Shown: positions 25,158-34,984, counted from the stretch's first letter. The stretch is DNA of 64,000 nt from Inquilinus sp052078665 (GCF_052078665.1 NZ_JBQJIK010000001.1:62001-126000); one strand, 5' to 3'. Notes: generated by a model from the sequence alone, not told the origin. Numbers and translations are program-made.

Positions 25158-27136
25158 CCGCGGCCATGACGACCGGGGGCGAACCTCTGCTCGTGCTGCG
25201 CGGCCTGCGGCGCGAATTCCCGTCGGGCGAAGGCACGATCGCGGCGCTGCACGACATCGACCTGACCATCGAGGCGGGCGAGATGGTGGCGATCGTCGGC
25301 GCCTCGGGCTCCGGCAAGTCCACCCTGATGAACATCCTCGGCTGCCTCGACCGGCCCACTGCCGGCAGCTACCGCATCCGCGGGCGGGAGACTGCGGCGC
25401 TGGAGCCGGACGAGCTGGCGGCGCTGCGGCGCGAGCATTTCGGCTTCATCTTCCAGCGCTACCACCTGCTGGGCGAGCTGACCGCGCTGGGCAATGTCGA
25501 GATCCCCGCGGTCTATGCCGGCAGCCGGGCGGAGGAGCGCCACACGCGGGCGGCCGCCCTGCTGGGCCGGCTGGGCATGGCGGACCGCATCGGCCACCGG
25601 CCGGGCCAGCTGTCGGGCGGGCAGCAGCAGCGCGTGTCGATCGCCCGGGCGCTGATGAACGGCGCCGACGTGGTGCTGGCGGACGAGCCTACGGGCGCGC
25701 TGGACCGGCACAGCGGCGAGGAGGTGCTGCGCATCCTGGCCGAGCTGCAGGCCGAGGGGCGGACGGTGATCATCGTCACCCACGACATGGCGGTGGCCAG
25801 CCGGGCCCAGCGCATCATCGAGATCAGCGACGGGGCCATCGTCGCCGACCGCCGGACGCCGCCGGCCGGGGACGGCGCCGCCGCGGCGCCCCGGCTGCGG
25901 CCGCAGGGCGCGCCGCTGCGCCCGTGGCTGGCCTTCCTGAACCGCCTGCGCGAGGCCTTCCGCATGGCGCTGCTGGCGATGAACGCGCATCGCCTGCGCA
26001 CGGTGCTGACCATGCTCGGCATCATCATCGGCATCGCCTCGGTGGTCTGCATGGTGGCGCTGGGCCAGGGCACGCAGCAGCGGGTGCTGGCCGAGATCGC
26101 CGGTCTCGGCACCAACACGCTGGAGGTCTTCGCCGGCAAGGATTTCGGCGACGTCCGGTCGGCCAAGGTGACGACGCTGGTGGTGGCCGATGCCGACCAG
26201 TTGGCCCGCCAGCCCTATGTCGCCGGGGTGACGCCGACGGTGTCGACCACCAGCACCGTGCGCTACGGCGCGCGGGAGTCCAGCGCCCTGGTCAACGGCG
26301 TCGGCGGCCAGTACTTCACGGTGCGGGGCACCAAGCTGCTGCGCGGCCGGCTGTTCGACGCCGACGGCGCGCGGTCGCTGTCGCAGGACGTCGTGATCGA
26401 CGAGGAGACGGCCAAGACGATGTTCCCGGACCCGGGCGAGGACCCGATCGGCCAGGTCCTGCTGGTCGGCAAGGTGCCGTGCCGGGTGGTCGGCGTGGTC
26501 GAGACCCAGCAGGGCGGCTTCGGCGGCGCCCAGAACCTGTCGCTGTACCTGCCCTACACCACGGTCCAGGCCCGCTTCATGGGCAACACCTCGCTGCGCA
26601 GCATCACGGTGCGCGTCGCCGACGACACCAGCACCGACCTGGCGGAGGCGGCGGTGACCCGGTTCCTGACCCAGCGGCACGGCACACGGGACTTCTTCAT
26701 CCTCAACACCGACGACATCCGCCGGACCATCAGCAACGCCACCCAGCTGCTGACGCTGCTGATCGCCGGCATCGCCGTGATCTCGCTGATGGTCGGCGGC
26801 ATCGGGGTGATGAACATCATGCTGGTGTCGGTGTCGGAGCGGGTGTCCGAGATCGGCGTGCGCATGGCGGTGGGCGCCCGGCAGGGGGACATCCTGCAGC
26901 AGTTCCTGATCGAGGCCGTGCTGGTGTGCCTGATCGGCGGCGTGCTGGGCATCGGCCTCGCCCTGGGCCTGGGCGCGCTGGTCGGCGCCGTCGTCCCGGT
27001 GATCGGGCTGATCTACTCTCCCGCCTCGATCGTCGCCGCCTTCCTGTGCTCCAGCCTGATCGGCGTCGTCTTCGGCTACCTGCCGGCCCGCAACGCCTCG
27101 CGCCTCGATCCGGTGGTGGCGCTGTCGCGCGACTAG
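25154..27136 (+). CDS. macB: MacB-type ABC transporter, fused ATPase-permease
   Basis: 660 aa. The nucleotide-binding domain has Walker A GASGSGKST (49-57), signature LSGGQQQR and Walker B VVLADEPTG. One helix at about 270-295 is followed by a large periplasmic domain (about 300-530) and three C-terminal helices with ISLMVGGIGVMNIM and SEIGVRMAVGAR, characteristic of MacB/FtsX mechanotransmission. It probably starts at GTG 25154 overlapping macA, or at ATG 25166. Function: tripartite efflux with MacA and TolC; no tolC here. Confidence 0.9.
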   Translation: MTAAMTTGGEPLLVLRGLRREFPSGEGTIAALHDIDLTIEAGEMVAIVGASGSGKSTLMNILGCLDRPTAGSYRIRGRETAALEPDELAALRREHFGFIFQRYHLLGELTALGNVEIPAVYAGSRAEERHTRAAALLGRLGMADRIGHRPGQLSGGQQQRVSIARALMNGADVVLADEPTGALDRHSGEEVLRILAELQAEGRTVIIVTHDMAVASRAQRIIEISDGAIVADRRTPPAGDGAAAAPRLRPQGAPLRPWLAFLNRLREAFRMALLAMNAHRLRTVLTMLGIIIGIASVVCMVALGQGTQQRVLAEIAGLGTNTLEVFAGKDFGDVRSAKVTTLVVADADQLARQPYVAGVTPTVSTTSTVRYGARESSALVNGVGGQYFTVRGTKLLRGRLFDADGARSLSQDVVIDEETAKTMFPDPGEDPIGQVLLVGKVPCRVVGVVETQQGGFGGAQNLSLYLPYTTVQARFMGNTSLRSITVRVADDTSTDLAEAAVTRFLTQRHGTRDFFILNTDDIRRTISNATQLLTLLIAGIAVISLMVGGIGVMNIMLVSVSERVSEIGVRMAVGARQGDILQQFLIEAVLVCLIGGVLGIGLALGLGALVGAVVPVIGLIYSPASIVAAFLCSSLIGVVFGYLPARNASRLDPVVALSRD

Positions 27137-27143
27137 CGGCCGC

Positions 27144-28907
27144 CTATTCCGGCAGGCCTGCCCGGCGCAGGGCGTCGAGGTAGCGGTCCATCGTCGCCGG
27201 GTCCTTCCACGGCACGCCGGCGCGGGTGTTGGCGATGGTGGCGCCGGGCGCCACGGCCAGCAGGCCGGCCAGCGCCGTCTTTGCCTTGTCGGCCCGGCCC
27301 GCCGCCGACAGGGCGGCGGTCAGCAGCCGGTGGGCCACCGGGAAGGCCGGGTACAGATGGATGGCCCGGCGCGCCGCCTCTGCCGCCGCCGCGTCGTCGC
27401 CCTCGGCGAAGGCGGCGAGGCCGAGGAAGGCGTGGCACCAGTGGTTGGCGGGGTCGCGCGGGCTCAGCCGCAGCGCCGTGCCCAGCGACTGCCGCGCCTG
27501 CTCGGCCTGGCCCGACAGGGCGTAGTGGCCGCCGCCCAGCATATGGGCGAAGGCCAGGTTGGGGTTGATCGCCAGCGCCGTCTCCAGCCGCCGCTCGGCC
27601 TCGTCGAAGCGGCGCAGGAACAGGGCGACCATGCCCAGCACGGTCTGCGCCTCGGCGTCGCGCGGGTCGAGGTCGACCGCCTGGCGCGCCATCATGTCGG
27701 CCGCCATCAGCGACCGGCCGGGGTCGGGGCTGCGCCCGAACAGCACGTCCCAGACGTCGCACATGGCGTGGACGACGCGGGCGCGGGCCAGGCCGGGATC
27801 GAGGGCGATCGCCTGGGCGGCGAAGGTGCGGGCCTGGGCGCCGTCTTCCGGCGTCAGGCGCCAGGCGTGCCAGCCGGCGCGCATGACGCAGTCCCAGGCG
27901 TCCATGCCGGCCGGGTCCAGCCGCCGGGCGCGGCGCATCTCGGCGCCGATCAGCTCGGGCGCCACCACGCCGACGATGCTGTCGGTGATCTCGTCCTGCA
28001 CCGCGAAGATGTCGTCCATCTCGCGATCGTAGCGCTCGGCCCAGACATGGGCGCCGGTGGCGGCGTCGATCAGCTGGGCGGTGATGCGCATGCGGCTGCC
28101 GCCCTTGCGCACGCTGCCCTCCAGCACGTAGCGGACGCCAAGCTCGCCTGCCACCAGCTTCACGTCGACCGGCCCGCCCTTGTAGGTGAAGGAGGAGTTG
28201 CGGGCGATCACCAGGAAGCCGGCATGGCGCGACAGGCCGGTGATGATGTCCTCGGCGATGCCGTCGGCGAAGTATTCGTGGTCGCGGCCGGCGCTCATGT
28301 CCTGGAACGCCAGCACCGCGATCGACGGCTTGGCCGGGGCGCCGCCGCCCGGCGAAGCGCCGTCCATGGGGGCCGCCAGCTCCAGCCGCACCCGGTACAC
28401 CCGCACCGGCTTCTGGATGTTCTTGAGCTGCTGCTGGCCGAGATCGTCGAAGGCCAGATCCAGCTTGCCGATCACCTGGTCGAACACGCTGGCGGTGACC
28501 GAGATGCCGCCCGGCTCGGCCATGCCCTCGAGGCGGGCGGCGATGTTGACGCCGTCGCCCAGGATGTCGTCGCCGTCGATGACGATGTCGCCCAGGTTGA
28601 TCCCGGCGCGGTACTGGATGCGTCGGTCGGGCGACTGCCCGGCCTCGGCCTCGGCCACCGCGCGCTGGATCCGCACCGCGGCGTCCAGCGCGTCGACCAC
28701 GCTGCCGAACTCGACCAGCATGCCGTCGCCGGTGGTCTTGACCACGCGGCCGCCATGGCCGTGCAGCGCCGGCTCGACCAGCTCGCGCCGATGCGCCCTG
28801 TGCCGGGCGATGGTGCCGGCCTCGTCGGCCTCGACATGCCGGGAATACCCGACCATGTCGATCGCCAGGATCGCGGCAAGCCTGCGGGTCACGCGGTCGG
28901 TGCTCAA
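27144..28907 (-). CDS. Class III adenylate/guanylate cyclase with TolB-like and TPR region
   Basis: 587 aa. An N-terminal class III cyclase domain carries the metal Asp residues D17 (AIDMVGYS) and D61 (TTGDGMLVEF) and ends at about residue 175. The middle part has the family-typical FADGIAEDIITGLSRH and FTYKGGPVDVK segments (TolB-like amino-terminal domain), followed by TPR helices to the C-terminus. There are no membrane helices, so it is a cytoplasmic cAMP (or cGMP) synthase regulated by protein interaction. Converges on macB with a 7-base gap. Confidence 0.88.
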   Translation of the reverse strand: MSTDRVTRRLAAILAIDMVGYSRHVEADEAGTIARHRAHRRELVEPALHGHGGRVVKTTGDGMLVEFGSVVDALDAAVRIQRAVAEAEAGQSPDRRIQYRAGINLGDIVIDGDDILGDGVNIAARLEGMAEPGGISVTASVFDQVIGKLDLAFDDLGQQQLKNIQKPVRVYRVRLELAAPMDGASPGGGAPAKPSIAVLAFQDMSAGRDHEYFADGIAEDIITGLSRHAGFLVIARNSSFTYKGGPVDVKLVAGELGVRYVLEGSVRKGGSRMRITAQLIDAATGAHVWAERYDREMDDIFAVQDEITDSIVGVVAPELIGAEMRRARRLDPAGMDAWDCVMRAGWHAWRLTPEDGAQARTFAAQAIALDPGLARARVVHAMCDVWDVLFGRSPDPGRSLMAADMMARQAVDLDPRDAEAQTVLGMVALFLRRFDEAERRLETALAINPNLAFAHMLGGGHYALSGQAEQARQSLGTALRLSPRDPANHWCHAFLGLAAFAEGDDAAAAEAARRAIHLYPAFPVAHRLLTAALSAAGRADKAKTALAGLLAVAPGATIANTRAGVPWKDPATMDRYLDALRRAGLPE

Positions 28908-28947
28908 AGGGGATCCAGCCTGATGCGCGTCGCCGACACTTTATACC

Positions 28948-29400
28948 TTAATCCGTCACCCCTCGGCCTTCGATCGTCATCAGCGTGGCGGTCAGCAGCG
29001 CGACCAGCCGCTCCTTCCCGTCAGCCTCGGCGAAGACCTCCGTCTGCGCCAGGGTCAGGGTGCGCCCCGCCTTGACGACGCGCCCCCGCGCCAGGATGCG
29101 CTCGCCGATGGCGGGGGCCAGGAGGTTGATCTTGAACTCGGTGGTCAGTACCCCGGCCCCGGCAGGCATCAGGCTGAGCGCGGCATAGCCGGCGGCGGTG
29201 TCGGCGATCGCAGATACGGCGCCGGCATGGACGAAGCCGTGCTGCTGCGACACCGCCGGGCCTGGCGCCAGCGCGATCTCGACTGCCCCCGGCTCGATTC
29301 GCAGGATCGAGGCGCCGAGCGTGCGCATCAGCCCCTGCTTGTCGAAGCTGGCCTGGACGCGGTCCCGGTAGGCCGGGTCTTTCGGGGTCGGAGGGGTCAC
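28948..29400 (-). CDS. PaaI-family hotdog thioesterase, 150 aa
   Basis: Hotdog fold with HGFVHAGAVSAIADTAAGYAA (catalytic Asp in the helix) and KINLLAPAIGERILARGRVVKAG. It hydrolyses acyl- or aryl-CoA thioesters, for example in aromatic degradation; the specificity is unknown. Starts with GTG at 29400, two bases after the cobT stop, so it is likely co-transcribed with cobT. Confidence 0.82.
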   Translation of the reverse strand: MTPPTPKDPAYRDRVQASFDKQGLMRTLGASILRIEPGAVEIALAPGPAVSQQHGFVHAGAVSAIADTAAGYAALSLMPAGAGVLTTEFKINLLAPAIGERILARGRVVKAGRTLTLAQTEVFAEADGKERLVALLTATLMTIEGRGVTD

Positions 29401-29402
29401 GG

Positions 29403-30431
29403 TCAGTCCTTGTCGCTGACCCCGGCCTGGCCGAAGGTGGCCATGCCCTCATGGCAGGCCAGGGCGCCGCGCACCAGGCCGATCGCCAGGGCCGCGCCGG
29501 AGCCCTCGCCGAGCCGCATGCCGAGATCCAGCAGCGCGCTGCGGCCCAGCTTCTCCAGCAGCCGGCGGTGCCCCGGCTCGGCCGAGACATGGGCGACCTG
29601 GCAATGGTCCAGCGCGTGGCGGTCCACAGCCCACAGCACCGCGGCGGCGGTGGTGCAGGTGTAGCCGTCCAGCAGCACCGGGATGCGGGCCATCCGCGCC
29701 GCCAGCACCGCGCCGGCGATCGCCGCCAGCTCCAGCCCGCCGAGATGGCGCAGCACCTCGAGCGGGTCGGTCAGCGCGGCCCGATGGGCGGCGATGCCCT
29801 TGGCCACCACCTCGGCCTTGTGCCGGACCCCGGCGGCGTCGACGCCGGTGCCGGGGCCGACCCAGTCGGCCGCCTCGCCGCCGAACAGCGCCGTCGCCAG
29901 CGCCGCGCCGGCGGTGGTGTTGCCGATCCCCATCTCGCCGAGGCACAAGAGATCGAGGCCCGGCTCCACCGCCATCATGCCGTAGGCCATGGCGCGGACG
30001 CATTCGGTCTCGGTCATCGCCGGGGCGATGGTGAAGTCGGCGGTCGGATGCTCCAGGTCCAGCTCATAGACCCGCAGGTCGCTGTCGGCGGCCTGGCACA
30101 GCTGGTTCACCGCGGCGCCGCCGGCGACGAAGTTCTTCACCATCTGCGCCGTCACCGCCACCGGATAGGCCGAGACGCCCTGGGCCACGGCGACGCCGTG
30201 GTTGCCGGCGAACACCGCGACCCGGGGGCGGCGCAGCTGCGGCGGGTGCTTGCCCTGCCACACCGCCATCCACTCCGCCAGATCCTCCAGCCGGCCCAGC
30301 GACCCGGGCGGCTTGGTCAGCTGCCGGTCGCGCTCGCGCACCGCCGTGCCGGCCTCGAGGTCGGGGCCCGGCAGGTGGCGCAGCAGGGCGCGGATCTCGT
30401 CGAGGGTGTCGGGCAGGGGTGTCGCGGGCAT
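29403..30431 (-). CDS. cobT: Nicotinate-nucleotide-dimethylbenzimidazole phosphoribosyltransferase
   Basis: 342 aa. Makes alpha-ribazole phosphate from NaMN and DMB for the lower ligand loop of cobalamin. Conserved segments are TKPPGSLGRLEDLA, FAGNHGVA, GEMGIGNTTAGAAL, the substrate loop LLDGY and the catalytic Glu in LRLGEGSGA. ATG 30431 (MPATPLPD) is preferred; an earlier in-frame start at 30473 is possible. It is separated from cobS/cobC-like genes, which lie 10 kb away. Confidence 0.94.
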   Translation of the reverse strand: MPATPLPDTLDEIRALLRHLPGPDLEAGTAVRERDRQLTKPPGSLGRLEDLAEWMAVWQGKHPPQLRRPRVAVFAGNHGVAVAQGVSAYPVAVTAQMVKNFVAGGAAVNQLCQAADSDLRVYELDLEHPTADFTIAPAMTETECVRAMAYGMMAVEPGLDLLCLGEMGIGNTTAGAALATALFGGEAADWVGPGTGVDAAGVRHKAEVVAKGIAAHRAALTDPLEVLRHLGGLELAAIAGAVLAARMARIPVLLDGYTCTTAAAVLWAVDRHALDHCQVAHVSAEPGHRRLLEKLGRSALLDLGMRLGEGSGAALAIGLVRGALACHEGMATFGQAGVSDKD

Positions 30432-30517
30432 GGCAGGGGCGTCCGGTTGCGGAAGCGCGGACCCTGCCACCAAAGCGGTGCGCCGTCAAAACCGGCGCGG
30501 CGCCGTCCGGACGGCCC

Positions 30518-30976
30518 CTACTCCGCCGCCTTGCGCGCCTCCAGCCGGGCGACGAACCCGGCAACCAGGTCGCGCAGCCCGGTATCGTCCAGCAGGTCCA
30601 GCGCCTCCTCGGGGCCGCACCACCGGGTCTCGCGTTCATGTGCCTCGGGCCAGGTCTTGTGCTGCCGCTCGACCTTCAGCGGGAAGACGCCGACCTCGCA
30701 GGGCACGCTCACCCCCTCCTCCAGCCACTTGTCATAGACGAAGTTGCCGATCGGCTTCGACCCGACGGCGCCGCGCACCCCGGCCTCCTCATAGGCCTCG
30801 CGCGCCGCCGATTTCGACGGCTTCAGCCCCTTGATCGGCCAGCCCTTCGGGATGATCCAGCGCCGCGTCTCCCGCGAGGTGACCAGCAGGATCTCGACCG
30901 CGCCGTCCGGCCCGATCCGGTAGGGCAGGGCGCCGTGCTGCACCCGGATGGCCTTGGTCTTGCCCGGCATCCCCAT
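30518..30976 (-). CDS. NUDIX hydrolase (diphosphoinositol-polyphosphate type)
   Basis: 152 aa. RRWIIPKGWP and the helix SAAREAYEEAGV give the REUxEExGU half of the NUDIX box; the preceding box glutamate is replaced by Lys (PSKSA), a small deviation from the DIPP-like family. Probably cleaves a nucleoside-diphosphate derivative or housecleaning substrate. It is encoded just upstream of cobT on the same strand, 86 bases away. Start ATG 30976, with ATG 30970 as alternative. Confidence 0.85.
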   Translation of the reverse strand: MGMPGKTKAIRVQHGALPYRIGPDGAVEILLVTSRETRRWIIPKGWPIKGLKPSKSAAREAYEEAGVRGAVGSKPIGNFVYDKWLEEGVSVPCEVGVFPLKVERQHKTWPEAHERETRWCGPEEALDLLDDTGLRDLVAGFVARLEARKAAE

Positions 30977-31116
30977 CCTCCACCGTGCCCGGCCTTGATC
31001 GGCCCGGGCAAATCAGGAACCATCGCGCGGTTCCCGCCGTTCCGATCACCCGGCCCGTCCGACACAAAGCCTATGTGAAGACAAGAGCGGAGGCGATTGC
31101 CTTTCGAGGCCCGAGG

Positions 31117-32781
31117 ATGAGCTTCCCCGTCACCCTGATCGACCTGGCCGGCACCATCGCCCTGCTGCTGTGGGGCACGCATATGGTGCAGACCGGGATC
31201 CAGCGCACCTTCGGCCCGAAGCTGCACTCGATCCTCGGTAGCGCGCTGAAGAATCGGTTCCGCGCCTTCCTCGCCGGCATCGGCGTCACCGCGGTGCTGC
31301 AGAGTAGCACGGCCACCGGGCTGATGGTGGCGGGCTTCGCCGCCGGCGGGCTGGTCGAGCTGGTGCCGGCCCTGGCGGTGATGCTGGGCGCCAATGTCGG
31401 CACCACGCTGATCGTGCAGGTGCTGTCCTTCGACGTCGCCGCCGCGGCACCGGTGCTGATCCTGATCGGCTTCCTGCTGTTCCGGCGCGACACCAGCACC
31501 CCGACGCATGATCTCGGCCGGGTCTTCATCGGGCTCGGCCTGATGCTGATGGCGCTGCACCAGCTGCTGTCGCTGATGACGCCCTATGAGGACGCGCCCA
31601 GCCTGCGCCTGCTGCTCGGCTCGATCTCGACCGAGCCGATCCTCGACGTGCTGCTGGCCGCAATCTTCACCTGGGCGGTGCATTCCAGCGTCGCCGTGGT
31701 GCTGCTGGTGATGTCGCTGGCCGCCAACGGCGTGGTGCCGCCGGAGGCCGCCTTCGCCCTGGTGCTGGGGGCCAATCTCGGCACCGCGATCAACCCGGTG
31801 ATCGAAGGCGTGTCCAGCGACGACCCCGCCGCCAAGCGGCTGCCGATCGGCAACCTGGCCAACCGGGTGCTCGGGGTGATCGTGGCGCTGATCCTGCTGC
31901 GGTGGATCGGGCCGCTGATGGTGACGGTCGAGCCCGACAACGCCCGCGCCGTGGCCGATTTCCACACCCTGTTCAACCTGGCGCTGGCGGTCATCTTCCT
32001 GCCGCTGCTGACGCCCTATTCGAAGCTGCTGCAGCGCCTGCTGCCGCGCCGGGTCGACCCGGCCGACCCGTCACGGCCGCTCTATCTCGACGCCGCGGCG
32101 CGGGAGACGCCGATCGTCGCGCTGGGCGGCGCCGCGCGCGAGGCGATGCGCCTGGCCGACGTGCTGGAGACGATGCTGCACGGCGCCCGCGACGCGCTGC
32201 ACAAGGGCGACCGCAAGCTGATCGCCGAGACCAAGCGGCTGGACGACGTGCTCGACCATCTCAACACCGCCATCAAGACCTACCTGACCTCGCTCGACCC
32301 CGACTCGCTCAGCGAGTCCGACCACCGCCGGCTGGGCGAGACCCTGAACTTCGCCATGAACATGGAGCAGGCGGGCGACGTGATCGACGGCAACCTGCTG
32401 CCGCACTGCGCCAAGCGGCTCAAGCGCGGCCTCGAATTCTCGAAGGAGGGCGAGGCCGAGCTGCTGGCGATGATGGACCGGCTGGTCACCAACCTGCGCA
32501 CCGCCGCCTCGCTGTTCATGACCGACGATCGCCGCGCCGCCCGCCTCCTGGTCGACGAGAAGGTGGCGTTCCGCGACCTCGAGGCGGCGGCGACGCAGTC
32601 GCATTTCGAGCGGCTGCGCGCCGGCCGCCGCGACACGGCGGAGACCAGCGCCCTGCATCTCGACCTGCTGCGCGACATGAAGCGGGTCAACGGCCACATC
32701 GTGGCGGCCGCGGCCTATCCGGTGCTGGAACGCTCGGGCGAGCTGCTGCCCAGCCGGGTCACCGACGGCGAGGGGCCGTGA
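31117..32781 (+). CDS. Na+/Pi cotransporter family protein with C-terminal PhoU-like domain
   Basis: 554 aa. It has two inverted Na_Pi_cotrans repeats: the first has TAVLQSSTATGLMVAGF and the second has AVHSSVAVVLLVMSLAANG, where the usual QSS is HSS. Eight or more membrane helices span residues 1-320. Residues about 350-545 are a helical PhoU-like domain. It probably transports phosphate with sodium or regulates export. ATG 31117 follows a GAGG ribosome-binding site. Its stop overlaps the next start by one base. Confidence 0.9.
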   Translation: MSFPVTLIDLAGTIALLLWGTHMVQTGIQRTFGPKLHSILGSALKNRFRAFLAGIGVTAVLQSSTATGLMVAGFAAGGLVELVPALAVMLGANVGTTLIVQVLSFDVAAAAPVLILIGFLLFRRDTSTPTHDLGRVFIGLGLMLMALHQLLSLMTPYEDAPSLRLLLGSISTEPILDVLLAAIFTWAVHSSVAVVLLVMSLAANGVVPPEAAFALVLGANLGTAINPVIEGVSSDDPAAKRLPIGNLANRVLGVIVALILLRWIGPLMVTVEPDNARAVADFHTLFNLALAVIFLPLLTPYSKLLQRLLPRRVDPADPSRPLYLDAAARETPIVALGGAAREAMRLADVLETMLHGARDALHKGDRKLIAETKRLDDVLDHLNTAIKTYLTSLDPDSLSESDHRRLGETLNFAMNMEQAGDVIDGNLLPHCAKRLKRGLEFSKEGEAELLAMMDRLVTNLRTAASLFMTDDRRAARLLVDEKVAFRDLEAAATQSHFERLRAGRRDTAETSALHLDLLRDMKRVNGHIVAAAAYPVLERSGELLPSRVTDGEGP

Positions 32782-33620
32782 TGGCCGGCCCGCTGCGCAT
32801 CGCCGTCGCCCAGAGCCGGATCGACCGCGACGTCCGAGCCAACGGCCGGGAGATCCGCGGCCTGATGCGCCGCGCCGCGGCGGGCGGGGCGCGGCTGGTC
32901 CAGTTCCCGGAAGGCGTCGCGTCCGGCTATTGCAAATCCGAGATCGCCTCCTGGGACGAGGTCAACTGGCCGGCGCTGCGCGAGGAGCTGGAGGAGACGG
33001 CGGCCCTGGCCGGCAGCCTGGGCCTGTGGCTGGTGCTCGGCAGCGCCCATCCGCTGACCGCGCCGCACCGGCCGCACAACAGCCTCTACGTCATCGCCGA
33101 CACCGGCGTGCTGGCCGGGCGCTACGACAAGCGGCGCTGCTCGCACACCGAGATCACCGACTGGTTCTCGCCCGGGGAGACGCCGCTGACCTTCGCGGTG
33201 GACGGCTTCACCTTCGGCTGCGCCATCTGCATCGAGACCGTGTTCCCCGAGCTCTTCGCCGAATACGAGGCGCTGGGCGTCGACGCGGTGCTGGTCTCGG
33301 CCTATGCCCCTCACTCGGCCTTCAGCACGCTGGCCCGGGGCCATGCGGCGGCGACCTGCCTGTGGATCGGGCTCGCGAACCCGGCGCAGTGCAGCCGGGA
33401 TCTTCCCGCCAGCCTGATCGGGCCGAACGGCGCCGTGCTGGTCGAGGGCGGCCGGGACGGCGGATCCGGCCTCGTCTTCGGCACGCTCGACCGGTCCGAT
33501 CCGGCCTTCGCCATCGCGCTGGAAAAGGCGCGGCCCTGGCGCCGGACGGCGCGGCTGGGCGAGATCTACGAATCACGCCGGGTCGACGATCCGCGCAGCC
33601 GCGACCGGCTGGGGTTCTGA
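32781..33620 (+). CDS. Carbon-nitrogen hydrolase (nitrilase superfamily)
   Basis: 279 aa. The catalytic triad is in place: E44 (FPEGVASGY), K117 (GRYDKRRC) and C150 (CAICIETVFPE). It probably hydrolyses an amide; substrate unknown. The start codon ATG overlaps the upstream TGA by one base, so it is coupled to the Na/Pi transporter. Its last 55 bases overlap the convergent TetR gene. Confidence 0.88.
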   Translation: MAGPLRIAVAQSRIDRDVRANGREIRGLMRRAAAGGARLVQFPEGVASGYCKSEIASWDEVNWPALREELEETAALAGSLGLWLVLGSAHPLTAPHRPHNSLYVIADTGVLAGRYDKRRCSHTEITDWFSPGETPLTFAVDGFTFGCAICIETVFPELFAEYEALGVDAVLVSAYAPHSAFSTLARGHAAATCLWIGLANPAQCSRDLPASLIGPNGAVLVEGGRDGGSGLVFGTLDRSDPAFAIALEKARPWRRTARLGEIYESRRVDDPRSRDRLGF

Positions 33621-34186
33621 TCGGCCGGGGTGGCGACGGTCCGGCAGAACGCCTCCAGCTCGGCGGCCACCGCCTCCGGCAGCGACCGGCCGCGCTCGAA
33701 GCCCCACCACAGCACGGCGCCCTGCCATTGCGCCGCCATCAGCCGGCCGAGATCGGGCCGCGGGCCGGCGGCGTCGGCCAGACGCCGGCCCAGCGCCGCG
33801 GCCAGCACCCGGCCCCAGGCGGCGCCGCGGCGGCGCAGCACCGGGTCGCGCAGATCCTCGCGCAGCACCAAGAGGCCCTCGGCATAGTCGTCCTCGGCGC
33901 CGTAGTCGCCGGACAGCGAGACCAGCAGATCGATGGCGCCCGCCGCGGTTGGCGCTGCCGCGGCGTCGGCCGCCGCGGTGCGGGCGTCCAGCAGGTCCCA
34001 GGCGCGCAGCAGCGCCGCCTGGACCAGCGCCGCCTTGCCGCCGAAGCGCTGCACCAGGGTCGCCGCCGACAGGCCGGTCTCGGCCGCCACCGCGGCGAAG
34101 GTCATGCCCTCCGGCCCGGCTCGGCGCAGCACCGCCAGGGCGCCGTCGAGCAGGGCTTCGTCCGGGATGGTGCGGGGGCGGGGCAT
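33566..34186 (-). CDS. TetR-family transcriptional regulator, 206 aa
   Basis: The N-terminal helix-turn-helix MTFAAVAAETGLSAATLVQRFGGKAALVQ is split over helices 2-4 and is typical of TetR/AcrR. The C-terminal ligand domain has FERGRSLPEAVAAELEAFC. The upstream region contains TTTGTAAGCAAA and an A/T-rich TTTATATAG, a possible autoregulatory operator and -10 element. Target unknown; the next gene upstream is a LuxR regulator. The 3' end overlaps the convergent nitrilase gene. Confidence 0.85.
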   Translation of the reverse strand: MPRPRTIPDEALLDGALAVLRRAGPEGMTFAAVAAETGLSAATLVQRFGGKAALVQAALLRAWDLLDARTAAADAAAAPTAAGAIDLLVSLSGDYGAEDDYAEGLLVLREDLRDPVLRRRGAAWGRVLAAALGRRLADAAGPRPDLGRLMAAQWQGAVLWWGFERGRSLPEAVAAELEAFCRTVATPADQNPSRSRLRGSSTRRDS

Positions 34187-34267
34187 TGGACTCGGTTTGT
34201 AAGCAAATGATTATTTATATAGCGGGCGCGGGCTCACTCAACCGGAGAGTCGATGATCCGGGAAGGC

Positions 34268-34984
34268 TCAGCCATTGAGCAGGCCGAGGGCCAGCGCGGT
34301 GGCGACGGCGCCGGTACGGCTGGTCGCCTGCAGCTTGCGGATCGCCGATTTGATATGGCCTTCGACCGTGTAGATCGACAGGCCGAGGCGGCGCGCGGCC
34401 TCCTTGTTCGAGGCGCCTCGGGCGACCAGGAGCAGGCAGTCCCGCTCGCGCTGGGTCAGAGCCGGAGGTGCCAGCGGCAGGGCGCCGGCGGCCCGGTGCG
34501 CCGCGGCCAGCCGGCGTTCGATGGCGAGGGCGCAGTCGAGATGCGGCGCGAGACAGCGCAGGACCAGGAGCTGCTCCTCGCTCCAGCCGGAGCCGTGCGG
34601 CGGCCGCCAGAGGGTCAGGGCGGCAGCGGATCTGTGCGGGTCGAAGCTGAGCCAGTACAGGCCGCTGAGCAGGCCCCACGGCTTCAGCACCTCATGGTAG
34701 AACCCGATGCCTGCGCCAGGCGTCCCCGGCACCGGCATGCCACCGAGGAAGACCGATCCGATCGGCAGCTGGGGCGGCGGCGGCCGGGAGCGGTCGGCGG
34801 CCGGCGTCGGCAGGAGACGGAGCCCGGTCTCGGGCCGCCCGCGCGGCGCGCAGAATCGGTGGAACGTCGTTCTCCTGCCGCCGAGGATCTCGGACAGGTG
34901 GTCGAACGCCGTCGCCCAGGCCTCGTTCCCGATGGAGGCCCGATAGATCCGACCGATCAGATCGAAAGGAATCGCTTCAGCCAA
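34268..34984 (-). CDS. LuxR-family regulator without synthase (LuxR solo)
   Basis: 238 aa. The C-terminal GerE-type HTH is clear: LTQRERDCLLLVARG and SNKEAARRLGLSIYTVEGHI. The N-terminal 160 residues are a PAS/GAF-like sensing region; I do not see the typical acyl-homoserine-lactone pocket residues. No luxI is in the window. It lies downstream of the large RTX gene on the same strand, with hairpins between them. Confidence 0.85.
   Translation of the reverse strand: MAEAIPFDLIGRIYRASIGNEAWATAFDHLSEILGGRRTTFHRFCAPRGRPETGLRLLPTPAADRSRPPPPQLPIGSVFLGGMPVPGTPGAGIGFYHEVLKPWGLLSGLYWLSFDPHRSAAALTLWRPPHGSGWSEEQLLVLRCLAPHLDCALAIERRLAAAHRAAGALPLAPPALTQRERDCLLLVARGASNKEAARRLGLSIYTVEGHIKSAIRKLQATSRTGAVATALALGLLNG

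Noticed and set aside
23886..27136. Type I secretion system for the RTX proteins
   Set aside because: The ATPase-permease has MacB architecture with a C-terminal FtsX-like core, not an HlyB-type exporter, and the adaptor is MacA-like.
29403..30980. Cobalamin riboswitch upstream of cobT or the NUDIX gene
   Set aside because: The short intergenic gaps contain no B12-box-like sequence and are too small for the element.
34268..34984. Complete quorum-sensing system
   Set aside because: Only a LuxR-type regulator is present; no luxI-type synthase and no recognisable lux box nearby.
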